Positions 13,344-24,290 of a stretch of DNA of 64,000 bases are shown piece after piece. The DNA comes from Siphonodentalium dalli (Eukaryota > Mollusca > Scaphopoda > Gadilida > Siphonodentaliidae): positions 91,427,845 to 91,491,844 of the forward strand of contig CP136061.1 of the NCBI GenBank assembly GCA_032622095.1. The letters run 5' to 3'. Under the pieces are notes generated by a model. It saw only the letters and a list, made by a program, of their open reading frames with translations. It was not told the origin of the DNA and searched no databases. How positions within the stretch are numbered: the stretch's first letter is position 1; every line of letters begins with the position of its first letter. Made by a program: the position numbers and the translations under genes.

Positions 13344-14725
13344 GACAATAACACCCCTTAACGATAACTCATGCAACACATTATCGTCCCATACAGAAAT
13401 CATCAATGAGGCGCGTAGCTTTTACAAACATCTTTACTCACACCGACCGGTCCATAAACAACAAATCAACGAAATCATCCGTAACGAAAATGTCCCCAGG
13501 CTACCCCCCGAATAATCTGAGAGCCTAGAAGGCATCATAACCCTTAATGAACTAACTTCTGCGTTGAAACGAACATAGAACGGCAAAAGTCCTGGTCCAG
13601 ATGGCTATACAGTAGAATTCTTCAAATTATTTTGGGTAGATTTAGGTCCCATTCTCTTGGAATCCCTAAATGAATCAATTACAACCGGGGAGCTGTCAAT
13701 TACACAAAACAGGGCCTGATCACTCTTATTCCAAAGAAAGACAAAGACAGGCAACTCCTAAAAACTGGCGCCCAATCTCACTGCTGAATGTGACATATAA
13801 ACTAGCTATAGCATGAGCTTGCATAGCAGATAGACTGAAAAACGTTTTACCAGTAATAATAAACCCCGATCAAACAGCTTCCTCTCAACTATATGTATTG
13901 GAGACAACGCCAGACTCATATACGACATTTTTCAAAAAACAGAGCAAGAATCAAAACCAGGAATGCTGTTATTAATATATTTTGAAAAGGCTTTCGACTC
14001 TGTATCATGGTCATTCATACATGAGTGCCTAGATTTTTTTAATTTTGGTGAATCAATCAAGTCTTGGATATCCATTTTCTACAATAATATATCCTCTTCA
14101 ATTCTCATAAACGGGCATATTTCCTAAAGTTTCAATCTATTCAGAGGCTGTCGGCAGGGTGATCCTATTTCACCTTATATTGTTTTAATTTGTTCAGAAA
14201 TTCTAGGTATTCTAATGAGACAAAACACTAATAATCATCGGCGGTTTAGAATATAAAATAACACAGTACGCAGACGATTCAACGCTGATCCTCGATGACA
14301 GTCAGGGAAGTCTACTATAATCTTATAGTACATTAGACAAATTCGCCTCGGTTTCAGGACTTAATATCAACCACAGTAAATGTCAGACATCGTGGATTGA
14401 GGCTCTGGAGGGAAACACACACAACATATGCCCTGAACTACATGTACAATTCACCATCTCCTTTACTCTATTAGGGATCAAATTTAATACCAACCGTGAT
14501 AAAATATTAGATAACTACGACTCAAAGCTATCTGGTATTAAGACCCTGATAAAATCATGGGGTCATAGACTATTGACTCCTTTGGGTGGAATCACGGTAA
14601 TAAAATATCTTATACTGCCAAAAATAACCCACCTATTTCAGTCTCTTCCCAACCCGACAGCATCATTTTTTTTAAATTTAAAAACGATTCTGTTTAACTT
14701 TGTTTGTGGAGGAAACTGAGACAGA
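13344..14725 (+). pseudogene. LINE reverse transcriptase remnant, many breaks
   Basis: No long open frame survives, but frame-by-frame reading shows RT landmarks in order. SPGPDGYTVEFF is near 13590, LIPKKDKD near 13725, NWRPISLLNVTYKLA near 13765, and a FEKAFDSVSWSFIHECLDFF segment near 13980. A YADDSTLILDD segment (the YADD catalytic motif) lies near 14270, and an LNINHSKC-like segment near 14360. These are the palm and fingers motifs of a non-LTR reverse transcriptase. Frames switch several times and stops are frequent, so no functional enzyme can be made. Confidence 0.75.
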
Positions 14726-14766
14726 GTTAAAAGAACCCAACTCTGCCAAAATTTCGAAGCAGAAAC

Positions 14767-15941
14767 ATGGTTGATGTCGAAGCTTTCAATTCATCTATGA
14801 AGATAACATGGATCCGCCGAATTATACTGAAACGGCCGAAATGGCACCCCTTTGTAGATTTACCAATAGACGAAGATCCCCTCTTTCTTGCATATGGAGG
14901 CCAATACTTAAAGCTATATTCTGCCCGGATCCAGAATCCTTTCTGGAGATATGTCCTTATCGCCTGGTCTGAGCTATTGGTAGCAGAAAAAGAGACCCTA
15001 CCCTTACTGTCTCCAATTTTATGGAATAATGAACATTTTAAAATAAGTGGTTCGACACTAAATATACGGACATGGAGAGAACATGGACTCATTTTCGTTA
15101 ACGATCTTTTGCAGACTGATGGCACATTTCACACTAGACATTCCCTCTTATCGACATTTAATGTCCGAACAGATTTCATCACCTTGCATGCGCTTCTTCG
15201 ACAAGCAGAAAAAGTGCCAAAACCCTTAAACAACCTAATAATCCCCTGATGGCACCAATCCTCCCAAGTAATTACATATTATTATTACGCAATGCGAAAG
15301 GTGGGCGCGATTTTTACAACTGTCTAGTGTCGAGAAACAAGAAACTGGACGTGTGCTCGAAATGGGAATCCAAACTAGGGGAGTACAACATTCCATGGGA
15401 TATTTGCTTCAAGGCCCCATTCCAGTCCACGTCTGACATTAAATTACACTGGCTTCAATTTCGAATAAACTGTAGAATTTTAGCTACCAATAAATTTATA
15501 AAACTGGCCAATATTAGACAAAACGATCTTTGCAACCGATGTCAAACACAAGAAACGATATGCCACATATACAGACTGTCCGCATGTTCAATCATTCCTA
15601 GACAAGCTTTCCAAATGGACAATATCAAACAATTTCGTCATTCCTTTAACAAAAAAAAGACAATGACGCTTGGAAACACAAGCAATCGAACGGATAACAT
15701 TACAAATTATTTAATTTTGATTATTAAAAACTATATTTATAAAACAAAATTTACAACGGACCAATTGTCTATGAATGCTTTAATTGCAGAATTCAACTTT
15801 AGGTATAATTGCGAAAAATACAATGCATACTGCAAACTTGAACGTAATATGTTCGATACCAAGTGGCTTCTAATGAAACGAGCACTTGAAAATGAAACTT
15901 TAAAGGCCGTTCGTATATATATCTCAATTTTATATTGGTAG
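14767..15941 (+). pseudogene. LINE ORF2 C-terminal region
   Basis: Two consecutive frames (14767-15249 and 15249-15941, overlapping by one base) encode the region after the RT. Landmarks are PFWRYVLIAWSELL, SPILWNNEHFKI and KLHWLQFRINCRILATNKF. A Cys/His cluster CNRCQTQETICH follows near 15530, which in L1/Tx1-like elements is a putative zinc-binding tail. The frame change at 15249 and the interrupted Cys cluster indicate decay. The reading ends shortly before the 3' UTR in which the foldback element inserted. Confidence 0.7.
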
Positions 15942-15955
15942 AATAGAAAGTTGAC

Positions 15956-15968
15956 ACATGGCCAGCCA
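15956..15968. repeat. Target site duplication (left), 13 bp
   Basis: ACATGGCCAGCCA immediately before the foldback element, repeated exactly at 18528-18540. Confidence 0.85.
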
Positions 15969-16080
15969 CATATATGGCAAGAAACGTGGCCAACAGAAAA
16001 TACATCGGCATTTTTGTCCCATTCATAAGTCCTGGGACAAGCCGGGACAGGCGAGACAGAAAAAAATAAAGTATATAGTC

Positions 16081-16435
16081 TGTCTCGCTCCTGTCCCAGT
16101 AGAATCAGTTTGGTCCCTGTTCTCTGAATAAAACTACCCGCTGTTTTTTTGTGTCTCGCTCATGTCCCAGCAGAATCAGTTTGGTCCCTGTTCTCTGAGT
16201 AAAACTACCCGCTGTTTTTTTGTGTCTCGCTCCTGTCCCAGCAGAATCAGTTTGGTACCTGTTCTCTGAGTAAAACTACCCGCTGTTTTTTTGTGTCTCG
16301 CTCCTGTCCCAGTAGAATCAGTTTGGTACCTGTTCTCTGAGTAAAACTACCCGCTGTTTTTGTGTGTCTCGCTCCTGTCCCAGCAGAATCAGTTTGGTCC
16401 CTGTTCTCTGAGTAAAACTACCCGCTGTTTTTTTC
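16081..16435. repeat. 71 bp tandem repeat, 5 copies (left arm)
   Basis: TGTCTCGCT recurs at 16081, 16152, 16223, 16294 and 16365, an exact 71 bp period. Each unit holds AATCAGTTTGGT and ACTACCCGCTG. Four reverse-complement copies lie at about 18130-18420. Confidence 0.9.
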
Positions 16436-16465
16436 TGACTGCGACAGATTAATTTTCAATCAGTT

Positions 16466-18075
16466 TTTTAACTGGTACAGACCGAGACAAACACATTCCT
16501 AATGTTTTCATATTAAATATATTATTTACCTTTGATATTTCCTGTCCCAATAGAAAGGTCTGGGACAGACCGAGACAGAATAAATTTGAAGAGGATCTTA
16601 TTTGGGAACCGTGGGACAAACTGATTTGACTGGTACAGACCGAGACAAACACATTTCTAATGTTTTCATATTAAATATATTATTTACCTTTGATATTTCC
16701 TGTCCCAATAGAAGGGTCTGGGACAGACCGGGACAGAATTATTTTGAAGAGGATCTTATTTGGGAACCATGTGACAAACTGATTTGACTGGTACAGACCG
16801 TGACAAACACATTTCTAATGTTTTCATATTAAATATATTATTTACCTTTGATATTTCCTGTCCCAATAGAAAGGTCTGGGACAGACCGAGACAGAATAAA
16901 TTTGAAGAGGATCTTATTTGGGAACCGTGGGACAAACTGATTTGACTGGTACAGACCGAGACAAACACATTTCTAATGTTTTCATATTAAATATATTATT
17001 TACCTTTGATATTTCCTGTCCCAATAGAAAGGTCTGGGACAGACCGGGACAGAATTATTTTGAAGAGGATCTTATTTGGGAACCATGTGACAAACTGATT
17101 TGACTGGTACAGACCGAGACAAACACATTTCTAATGTTTTCATATTAAATATATTATTTACCTTTGATATTTTCTGTCCCAATAGAAAGGTCTGGGACAG
17201 ACCGGGACAGAATTATTTTGAAGAGGATATTATTTGGGAACCGTGGGACAAACTGATTGGACTGGTACAGACCGAGACAAACACATTCCTAATGTTTTCA
17301 TATTAAATATATTATTTACCTTTGATATTTCCTGTCCCAATAGAAAGGTCTGGGACAGACCGGGACAGAATTATTTTGAAGAGGATCTTATTTGGGAACC
17401 ATGAGACAAACCGATTTGACTGGTACAGACCGAGACAAACACATTTCTAATGTTTTCATATTAAATATATTATTTACCTTTGATATTTCCTGTCCCAGTA
17501 GAAAGGTCTGGGACAGACCGGGACAGAATTATTTTGAAGAGGATCTTATTTGGGAACCGTGGGACAAACTGATTTGACTGGTACAGACCGAGACAAACAC
17601 ATTTCTAATGTTTTCATATTAAATATATTATTTACCTTTGATATTTCCTGTCCCAATAGAAAGGTCTGAGACAGACCGGGACAGAATTATTTTGAAGAGG
17701 ATCTTATTTGGAAACCGTGGGACAAACTGATTTGACTGGTACAGACCGAGACAAACACATTTCTAATGTTTTCATATTAAATATATTATTTACCTTTGAT
17801 ATTTCCTGTCCCAATAGAAAGGTCTGGGACAGACCGGGACAGAATTATTTTGAAGAGGATCTTATTTGGGAACCATGTGACAAACTGATTTGACTGGTAC
17901 AGACCGAGACAAACACATTTCTAATGTTTTCATATTAAATATATTATTTACCTTTGATATTTCCTGTCCCAATAGAAAGGTCTGGGACAGACCGGGACAG
18001 AATTATTTTCAAGAGGATCTTATTTGGGAACCATGGGGCAAACTGATTGGACTGGTACAGACCGAGACAAACACA
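16466..18075. repeat. 158 bp satellite, 10 tandem copies with no indels
   Basis: AATGTTTTCATATTAAATAT recurs at 16501, 16659, 16817, 16975, 17133, 17291, 17449, 17607, 17765 and 17923, an exact 158 bp spacing each time. Copies differ by only a few substitutions. The unit contains inverted GGTACAGACCGAGACA / TGTCCCA-type motifs. Repeated ~61-codon open frames across it are by-products of the repeat: 158 is not a multiple of three, so the frame closes in each unit. Confidence 0.95.
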
Positions 18076-18527
18076 TGTTTGTCTCGGTCTGTACCAGTTA
18101 AAAACTGATTGATAATTAATCTGTCGCAGTCAGAAAAAAACAGCGGGCAGTTTTACTCAGAGAACAGGGACCAAACTGATTCTGCTGGGACAGGAGCGAG
18201 ACACACAAAAACAGCGGGTAGTTTTACTCAGAGAACAGGTACCAAACTGATTCTACTGGGACAGGAGCGAGACACAAAAAAACAGCGGGTAGTTTTACTC
18301 AGAGAACAGGTACCAAACTGATTCTGCTGGGACAGGAGCGAGACACAAAAAAACAGCGGGTAGTTTTATTCAGAGAACAGGGACCAAACTGATTCTACTG
18401 GGACAGGAGCGAGACAGACTATATACTTTATTTTTTTCTGTCTCGCCTGTCCCGACTTGTCCCAGGACTTATGACTGGGACAAAAATGCCAATGTATTTT
18501 CTGTTGGCCACGTTTCTTGCCATATCT

Positions 18528-18540
18528 ACATGGCCAGCCA
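18528..18540. repeat. Target site duplication (right), 13 bp
   Basis: Exact second copy of ACATGGCCAGCCA directly after the foldback element; LINE 3' UTR resumes after it. Confidence 0.85.
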
Positions 18541-18867
18541 TTGACCGATTGTTCGTAAACAACGAAATAATTTGTCGACAAAGAACAAAGGGTAACAACT
18601 CTATTAATATAGCTCCCGGCATCGAGGCTGTATCTTCTGTTTTGACGTATACTGACTGTTTCGCATCGCTGTGTCGTGTATGGTGCCAAATCTCCCATAT
18701 TTGATATCAACATATTATATGTCCATGTCACATTATATGATGACACCAGGTGTGAATGAAGAGTGTGAGACTGTGCACATGTGACAGTCAGATAGTTTCC
18801 CCTCTCGCCCTTGAAGTATCGTATACTAATGTATGTCTGTGATATTCCGTGTATGTTTTGCTATTCA

Positions 18868-18904
<37 letters not shown>

Positions 18905-18906
<2 letters not shown>

Positions 18907-19665
18907 AGTCATGCGTAACAAAACGTCATGTAGAGCGTGATACTGAAATTTCCTTTGGGTTGTAATTTCTGAAACGAGGCTGCCACGTGATACTGGAACC
19001 TTTTCAGTGGTTCGATGGAAATATCACGGATGTCAATGAAGACTCTCTTATATCGTGTAGCTGTCTACCAGTAAAATAAAAGAATACACACATGCTGAAT
19101 AGTCAATAGAACAAATATAATATGTTCATGTTTTGTTGGCCTGGTAAGCGAATTGGGAGCCGCCTTAGATATGTCCGACGGGGACGTGGCGGTGGGGTGA
19201 TTGTGGTCAACATTTACGACTGGTTGGAAATGTTATGTCTGACACAATATTAGTACATTTCCAACAAAAATTAGGAGTGAAATTGTTCACAGTTTGATTT
19301 CTCAACCAGTAATATAAAGTTTGACGTTTAGACGAGTCCGTTGCGTTCATACAATTCGTTATCTGTGTTAAACCTGCTGTTCACATGGGTTTTTCGTTGC
19401 GTTATAACAGAATTTCCGATTATTAATGGCAACAAATAAGTTCGATATTGGAATAAGTTCAATATTGTAAGTCAATATACATGTAACAAATTTATCCTGT
19501 CAAATCACAACAACTAACACTTTATGGACACAACTACAAGTCCGGTTTCAATCGCTTCGAAGACAGTCGCCATCTTGTGTCGATTGCAAGCAAGATACGT
19601 CATGACGAACGCCATATAAGATATGTGTTACGTCTCACGTCATGTTTAATATAGAATCAGTTTTG
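18905..19665. other. Non-coding stretch
   Basis: No gene or clear repeat. The sequence resumes here after the LINE poly(A). Confidence 0.4.
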
Positions 19666-19669
19666 TGCG

Positions 19670-20360
19670 TTATAGTACTGGCCCCACCATTGACCCCCGT
19701 ACGATTTTCACATGGAGAACTGATTATATGTGCACTTCCATCAATAGGTTATATGCTTTCAAAAAAATTTGGGTAGACATCACACAAAGTCCTGCGGTTG
19801 CCATGGCAACGGCTTAAATATACATGCCAAATATTGAGGTTTCAACAACTGGAATGCTTGCATTTAACCACTTATCTCGCGTTGGATTTGTTATAACTGC
19901 CTGCACATATCTATATTTGCTATATAAACATATCTAACTTATCGGGAAATGCTAGGTACAAGTTGGCTGGCCATATATATCTCCGTTGCTATGGTAACGA
20001 TCAAATATCATTGAGAATGGGCTTATAGTCAATGTCTGCCCTATAGCCATTGCAGGAATAAACGAGTCCCCCCTATGTTGAAAATAACATATATTTAGAA
20101 GAGACCTCAATATCACATATCAAGTAAAGGGGCAAAATGTGGGATGTGACGTCACTATGACGTCATCGACGTCATGACATCTAAACTGGAATCTCGCCAT
20201 ATGCCTTTTAGTGGGGGGATAGATGACGCAATCGTGCATTTTATGGTAAAAGCACCAAACTTGACACGCATGTACTACATATTAAAATAAGACATTTCTG
20301 ATATCATGCCAAGCTGGAGAATGCCCATGGTTGCCATGGCAACCGTTTTGACAACAAATA
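19670..20360. repeat. Dispersed repeat with X-box palindromes and CRE-like sites
   Basis: The first ~340 bp match the reverse complement of 42720-43066 at roughly 90% identity by eye, starting GTACTGGCCCCACCATTGACCCC. Perfect GTTGCCATGGCAAC palindromes lie at 19797-19810 and 20330-20343. A cluster TGACGTCA / TGACGTCA / CGACGTCA lies at 20147-20174. The 20190-20345 part also matches the reverse complement of about 21945-22060. No ORF of note. Confidence 0.75.
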
Positions 20361-21445
20361 TTGTTTTCTCTCAATCCCAACAAGTATGCATCGTTATGAC
20401 TCAGTTTCTGATCGAAAAACAATGTTTTATGTACCTATTTGTACTGAAAAGGGATCAGGCTATATACTAATTGACTCATGTGTCCGTTATAGTTGGGTAG
20501 AATAAAAATGGCGGATAAAATGGCCGCCATTTGTTTGAAAGTCCCTATTATTGGCTGCGTGTATCGACATTTTATTGAGATGTGTGTACATTTTTTATTA
20601 TAAAATGTACTTTGACAAGAAAATATAAACTGATAAATCACTCTGTATATATATAACAATTCTAAGGATTGCAAAACAAAAATTATAGGCCAGAAGATGA
20701 TGGAATAGCGTAAATATAATGCAAACAAAAAACAATGGGTTGATTGTTTTGATTACTATAATTGATGGTTACAATGACACGAGAAGCATTTCTATGATAT
20801 AAAATTATCTGAAAGTTGATTATGACAATCTTCCGCGTTAACTTTATATCATATCATTTTAGCGAGTGTGTGTGGACAATATTGGTCTGGTACAAAACTG
20901 CGTGGCAACCGTTGCTATGGAGCTACCCGATTACCTTTGTGCAGCTATAATAACACTTACTCACAATTTGACAAGCTGCTAATCATTGTGGTATTATATG
21001 CGGAACATACCAGTACCGCAAAGTTTACAAATTTATGATATTAACTATAATTCTTCAAAACAGAGGTAAGCAAATGTTTTTATTACGAGCGTAGGTGCGA
21101 ATTATGTGCGACAATGTATGATATGAATTGTTTACATTTGCAATAGCAATATCGTGAGATATATGTAATTGCCTATATAGTTGTTATACAACTGAAGTGT
21201 GCTAAAAAATTTGATTCTAATATATTATGAGAATCAATCATGCAATAACTCGTGGCGTTTGGCCGCTCCAATATAGGATAAAACAGTCGAAGACACTCAT
21301 TCTGCGATAAGTGGCATTCAAGAATGTGCAATGGATAGTCAAGTATGAATAATTCATGACAAATCGCCAGTCAATTCTACTAGTTGTGTGAACGCACCCT
21401 AAAGAGTTGGAAAAACTTGCATACATGTCACTTTTGGCAACACTT

Positions 21446-21603
21446 ACAGTAATGCCTTAAGTAATCGACATCCTAACCACAGCAGAATTATGGGTAACTT
21501 CCAGGATTTAGTCGGAAATATGGATATTTATTTCCGACTAAATCCTGAAAATTACCCATAATTCTGATGTGGTTAAGGGGTCGATTACTTAGGGCATTAC
21601 TGT
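21446..21603. mobile_element. Hairpin MITE flanked by TA
   Basis: Near-perfect inverted arms of ~75 bp run from CAGTAATGCC to GGCATTACTG with an inner loop around 21525. The bases flanking CAGT...ACTG are TA on both sides, the target duplication of Tc1/mariner-type elements. It lies directly against the CXC gene fragment on its right. Non-coding. Confidence 0.8.
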
Positions 21604-21725
21604 ATTTGCAATTGCAACTGCATAGAGCAGTACAGCGTAATGATGCCCTCGAGAATTTGCATTTGTTTTTGCATCCATTCTTGCAACCACATCGCAATAG
21701 TTCTTGGCAACCTTTGGATGCTCCA
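21604..21725 (-). pseudogene. CXC (tesmin/TSO1-like) cysteine-rich domain fragment
   Basis: The minus-strand frame encodes RCGCKNGCKNKCKFSRASLR followed by CTALCSCNC, a CXC-type cysteine cluster. Such clusters bind DNA in tesmin/TSO1 proteins. They also form the C-terminal tail of a widespread invertebrate, repeat-associated protein family with an LTGCD motif; a larger relic of that family lies at 39.4-41.5 kb. Only the tail survives here. The MITE at 21446-21603 abuts its C-terminal side. There is no start, and nothing recognisable upstream. Confidence 0.65.
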
Positions 21726-21944
21726 GGATTGATTGATTGATTGGGGTTTATTGTCGATTGTTTAACGCCGATTTCCACAAAGTTGATACACATTCTTCTC
21801 TATGAAACGAGGAATCTAATCGTGTGCTTCCAAGATGGCAAAAGTGGCGCTATTTGAGTCAGGGGTGCAGTGCAGGGAGAGGGGCACCAAAATCGCACTT
21901 CCGCAAAAAGCCAATTTGGCATTTTTGGCGGCTATGTTTTTCGG

Positions 21945-22060
21945 TGGTTACCATGGCAACCATGGGCTTTCCCTAGCTTGGCATGATATACAAATCCACA
22001 AGATATCACCTCAGGATGTTGTATACAAAGTTTGTTGCTTTTACCTTAAAATGCACGATT
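21945..22060. repeat. Inverted copy of the X-box repeat
   Basis: Contains GTTACCATGGCAAC (21947-21960) and matches the reverse complement of 20190-20345, including the phrase for TGCATTTTA.GGTAAAAGCA. Confidence 0.6.
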
Positions 22061-22329
22061 CACCCTTTTTTTTACACGGAGCCGCTCTGCTATTTGGCTT
22101 CTTGAGAGTTGTCTATCTTTGACTGCATTCAGCCATTGTTTGAAAATATTACCTACATATGCAGTTAGTGTGTTGCTTCTGAAGACACAGGTCAAAGATC
22201 TTATCAAGAATACAGGTAATTATAGAAATATAATCTATGTATTGGAGTTAACTTATATTATTTGTGTTATATAATATACGTATATAGTAACCTTGAGCAT
22301 GCCGTTACCATATTTTTATTGTTATGTAT

Positions 22330-22670
22330 ACGGGGCAAGTATAATATGTAATTATGGGGTTCCGATTTTCATCTTATAATATGTGATTATGGTGTTCGGT
22401 GGGGTAAGTATCTGGCCAGCGCCTTGGGAGGGAAAGTGCTGTCCGATTTTCATTTTATAATATGTTTATGTGGTTCGGGTGGGGCAAGTATCTGGCCAGC
22501 GCCTTGGGAGGGGAAGTGCTGTCCGATTTTCATTTTATACGTGATTATGGTGTTCGGTGGGATGAGTATCTGGCCAGCGCCTTGGGAGGGGAAGTGCTGT
22601 CCGATTTTCATTTAATAATTTGTATTTATGGGGTTCGGATGGGGTATGTATCTGGCCAGCGCCTTCGGAT
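22330..22670. repeat. ~80 bp tandem repeat, 3.5-4 copies
   Basis: TCTGGCCAGCGCCTT recurs at 22411, 22491, 22569 and 22651. Units also hold GTGCTGTCCGATTTTCATTT. No coding function is inferred from the frames crossing it. Confidence 0.9.
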
Positions 22671-23273
22671 TTCACGATTTAGGTGACTTTGTGAGCGATT
22701 TTGCTTTGCGTTTCTTACAATTATGGAACTTTTCCTGGGTAATTAATTCAATGTTTTTTGCGATATTGGCTCACAAAAGTCACAGAAAAATATGCAATTT
22801 CGAGTTGGGACCTTCACATATAGCGACATACACGATCAAGGAACAGATAATCACTAAGAAATATACTCCCCGTGTTATTTTTCGACTTTATAAAAAGTTT
22901 CCAGGTTTGTACTGTTGGTATATGATCTCTACGGGCGTTAGCATATTTCTCATTTTAATGTACATGCACCATTGTTTGATATTTTTCCAAACTGTATGTT
23001 AAAATTATTATTTTCCAGAGTAAATCTACCGATCGTCCTTTAAAAAGATGGAAGGAACTGAATAGAGTGATGCCCGACCAGGAACACAGAATACAGTAGA
23101 TAGTCAGGTAAAGTTAGATGATTAAAAGGGAAATTTATTTATTTTATGTCATGAACGTCCATGCGTTATCAGATAACTATAGATATTAGTATGGTGTTCC
23201 CGAAGACCAAGTGTCTCAGATTGATTGTTTGTATCGTTATATTCTATAGTTACGAGCGGTAATGAGTATAATT
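22671..23273. other. Non-coding left flank of the Polinton
   Basis: An open frame to 23002 has no recognisable domain. Nothing else is supported. Confidence 0.4.
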
Positions 23274-23279
23274 AACGTT
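23274..23279. repeat. Polinton target site duplication (left) AACGTT
   Basis: Six bases repeated at 38479-38484. Polintons make 6 bp duplications. AACGTT is its own reverse complement, so it could also be read as part of the inverted repeat; the AG...CT ends favour the duplication reading. Confidence 0.8.
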
Positions 23280-23596
23280 AGTAGTAATGGGGGGCACTAT
23301 GGCCCAGTACCCCCCCCCCCCAGACATGGGCACTATGGCCCAGTACCCCCCAGACATGGGCACTATGGCCCAGTACCCCCAAGACATGGGCACTATGGCC
23401 CAGTACCCCCAGACATGGGCACTATGGCCCAGTACCCCCCAGACGTGGGCACTATGGCCCAGTACCCCACAGACATGGGCTCTATGTCTGGGGGGTACTG
23501 GGCCATAGTGCCCATGTCTGGGGGGGTACTGGGCCATAGTGCCCATGTCTGGGGGGTACTGGGCCATAGTGCCCATGTCTGGGGGGTACTGGGCAA
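23280..23596. repeat. Left TIR: ~31 bp tandem repeats with internal inversion
   Basis: About seven units of CAGACATGGGCACTATGGCC + CAGTACCCC run forward to about 23485, then about four units run in the opposite orientation to 23596. The array can therefore fold back on itself. The outermost 20 bp match the right end in inverse orientation. Confidence 0.95.
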
Positions 23597-23630
23597 TAGT
23601 TTCCCCCTGAGGATAGATGTTCCTGTCATT

Positions 23631-23668
23631 GATGTGACATTTCTGATCGAAAAAATGAAAATGGACTT
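23631..23668. repeat. Subterminal inverted repeat (left)
   Basis: Matches the reverse complement of 37973-38010 with about two mismatches (core TTTCTGATCGAAAAAATGAA). It shows that the original TIR extended inward of the tandem array. Confidence 0.8.
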
Positions 23669-23748
23669 AGAATTATTTTTTTCAAAAGGAAAATCTCACT
23701 TTGGAAAATATCAATTAGCTATCAAGAGTATCTTTTCGATCAGTTAGT

Positions 23749-23764
23749 GGCCCTGAAAAGGGCC
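23749..23764 (-). promoter_or_regulatory. Histone-type 3' stem-loop for the leftmost Polinton gene
   Basis: On the minus strand the sequence is GGCCCTTTTCAGGGCC, a 6 bp stem and TTTC loop matching the metazoan replication-dependent histone 3' consensus GGCYCTTTTCAGRGCC. It is preceded by AAAAC and followed by ACTAAC, as for histone genes. It begins 19 nt after the stop codon at 23784. Eleven to twelve nt downstream is GAAAAGATACTCTT, resembling a purine-rich histone downstream element and nearly identical to the one after the gene at 25143-25496. Known role of such hairpins: SLBP/U7-dependent 3' cleavage without polyadenylation. Confidence 0.8.
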
Positions 23765-23783
23765 GTTTTATTTTTGTTATAGT

Positions 23784-24290
23784 TTAGAATCCGCCACATT
23801 GAACTTCTTTGTTCGCCAAAACTTCAATTGATTTGTCTCCTCTCCTCATCCATATTTCGCATTCACAATAATGCTCGTGGCAAATGTGGGGGATCCACAC
23901 TAGAGGTATTGATGACTTGAATCTTGGTGTTGATTTGTAGCCGCCTATGGTAGCATCAACCATGACGATAGGTCGCTGTATAACAGTCGCCGCTAATTTA
24001 ACCATCAATCTTGATTCGGCCAAAAGTGGTGAGTGTCGTAAGTCTTGTGCCGACGCACCAAGTTCGTTCCTCTCGGTGTAGTACAGGTCAACGGCCGCAT
24101 CTCTCAGAACCATCCATCCATCGGTCGTCCCGTAAATCCCAATGTTGAGTGCCTTCCAAAATAGAGATATTTCTTCGCCGTACACTGCTTTACAGTATAC
24201 CCCACGGACCATTATCTCGTCAAGATCGGTTATGTTTACAGCAGTCATCTTTGAATGCAGAATAAATTGTTCGCTGCCGTGCTTGAACAT
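23784..24290 (-). CDS. Unknown Polinton protein, weakly OTU-protease-like
   Basis: An intact 168-residue frame with an ATG start at 24290. The region around residues 80-150 (a long helix-like stretch, then RPIVMVDA, then PLVWIPH and HYCECEIW) resembles the second half of OTU-type cysteine proteases, where a hydrophobic strand and a late HY segment occur. The usual DGNC catalytic cysteine motif is not visible: the corresponding part reads GTTDGWMVLRDA. If the fold is right it may be inactive or a different enzyme. It is the only gene besides the zinc-knuckle gene transcribed leftward. It ends in a histone-type stem-loop 19 nt after the stop, like its divergent neighbour at 25143. Function unknown. 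Confidence 0.6.
   Translation of the reverse strand: MFKHGSEQFILHSKMTAVNITDLDEIMVRGVYCKAVYGEEISLFWKALNIGIYGTTDGWMVLRDAAVDLYYTERNELGASAQDLRHSPLLAESRLMVKLAATVIQRPIVMVDATIGGYKSTPRFKSSIPLVWIPHICHEHYCECEIWMRRGDKSIEVLANKEVQCGGF

Larger units (their letters stand above)
15969..18527. mobile_element. Foldback element with internal 158 bp satellite, nested in LINE 3' UTR
   Basis: Inverted arms (about 15969-16497 and 18076-18527) enclose a tandem array. Outer ends start (A)TATGGCAAGAAACGTGGCC in both orientations. Each arm contains a 71 bp tandem repeat, five copies on the left and four on the right. The turning point is a perfect short palindrome around 18075 (AACACATGTTTG...). The element is flanked by the 13 bp duplication ACATGGCCAGCCA and has no transposase, so it is non-autonomous. 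A 13 bp duplication is longer than usual for cut-and-paste transposons and is closer to what target-primed retrotransposition gives, so its mobilising machinery is unclear. Confidence 0.85.
12656..18904 (+). mobile_element. 5'-truncated L1/Tx1-like LINE with poly(A) tail
   Basis: The element starts inside the end of the endonuclease domain (phrase YTWRRKSPIKMARLDFF) and runs through the linker and reverse transcriptase to a C-terminal zinc-finger-like segment (CNRCQTQETICH). The 3' UTR ends in AATAAA and 35 A residues at 18870-18904. A foldback element (15969-18527) split the 3' UTR after the LINE inserted, because UTR sequence resumes at 18541 and leads to the poly(A). The coding region has many stops and frameshifts, so it is inactive. 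The clade call rests on the arrangement and on phrases seen in L1/Tx1-type elements. Target duplications of the LINE itself were not found. Confidence 0.8.

Noticed and set aside
15799-16026. Minus ORF MNGTKMPMYFLLATFLAIYV, repeated at 18471 on the plus strand
   Set aside because: It looks like a signal peptide but is just the arm of the foldback element, present in both inverted copies.
16602-18108. Repeated ~61-72 codon ORFs (TDLTGTDRDKHISNVF type)
   Set aside because: They are the 158 bp satellite read in frame; 158 is not divisible by three, so each closes within a unit, and both strands give equivalents.
16081-18420. CRISPR-like regular repeats
   Set aside because: Repeats are adjacent with no unique spacers, and the context is a eukaryotic foldback element.
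22628-23002. 124-codon ORF with hydrophobic segments
   Set aside because: Begins in the 80 bp tandem repeat and has no recognisable domain or splice context; may be chance.
23250-23747. Gly/Pro/Met-rich ORFs over the Polinton left end
   Set aside because: Produced by the ~31 bp TIR repeat on both strands; no independent protein signal.
23784-24290. Firm OTU protease call
   Set aside because: Only the C-terminal half resembles the fold and the DGNC cysteine motif is not visible, so it is listed as unknown with a weak resemblance.
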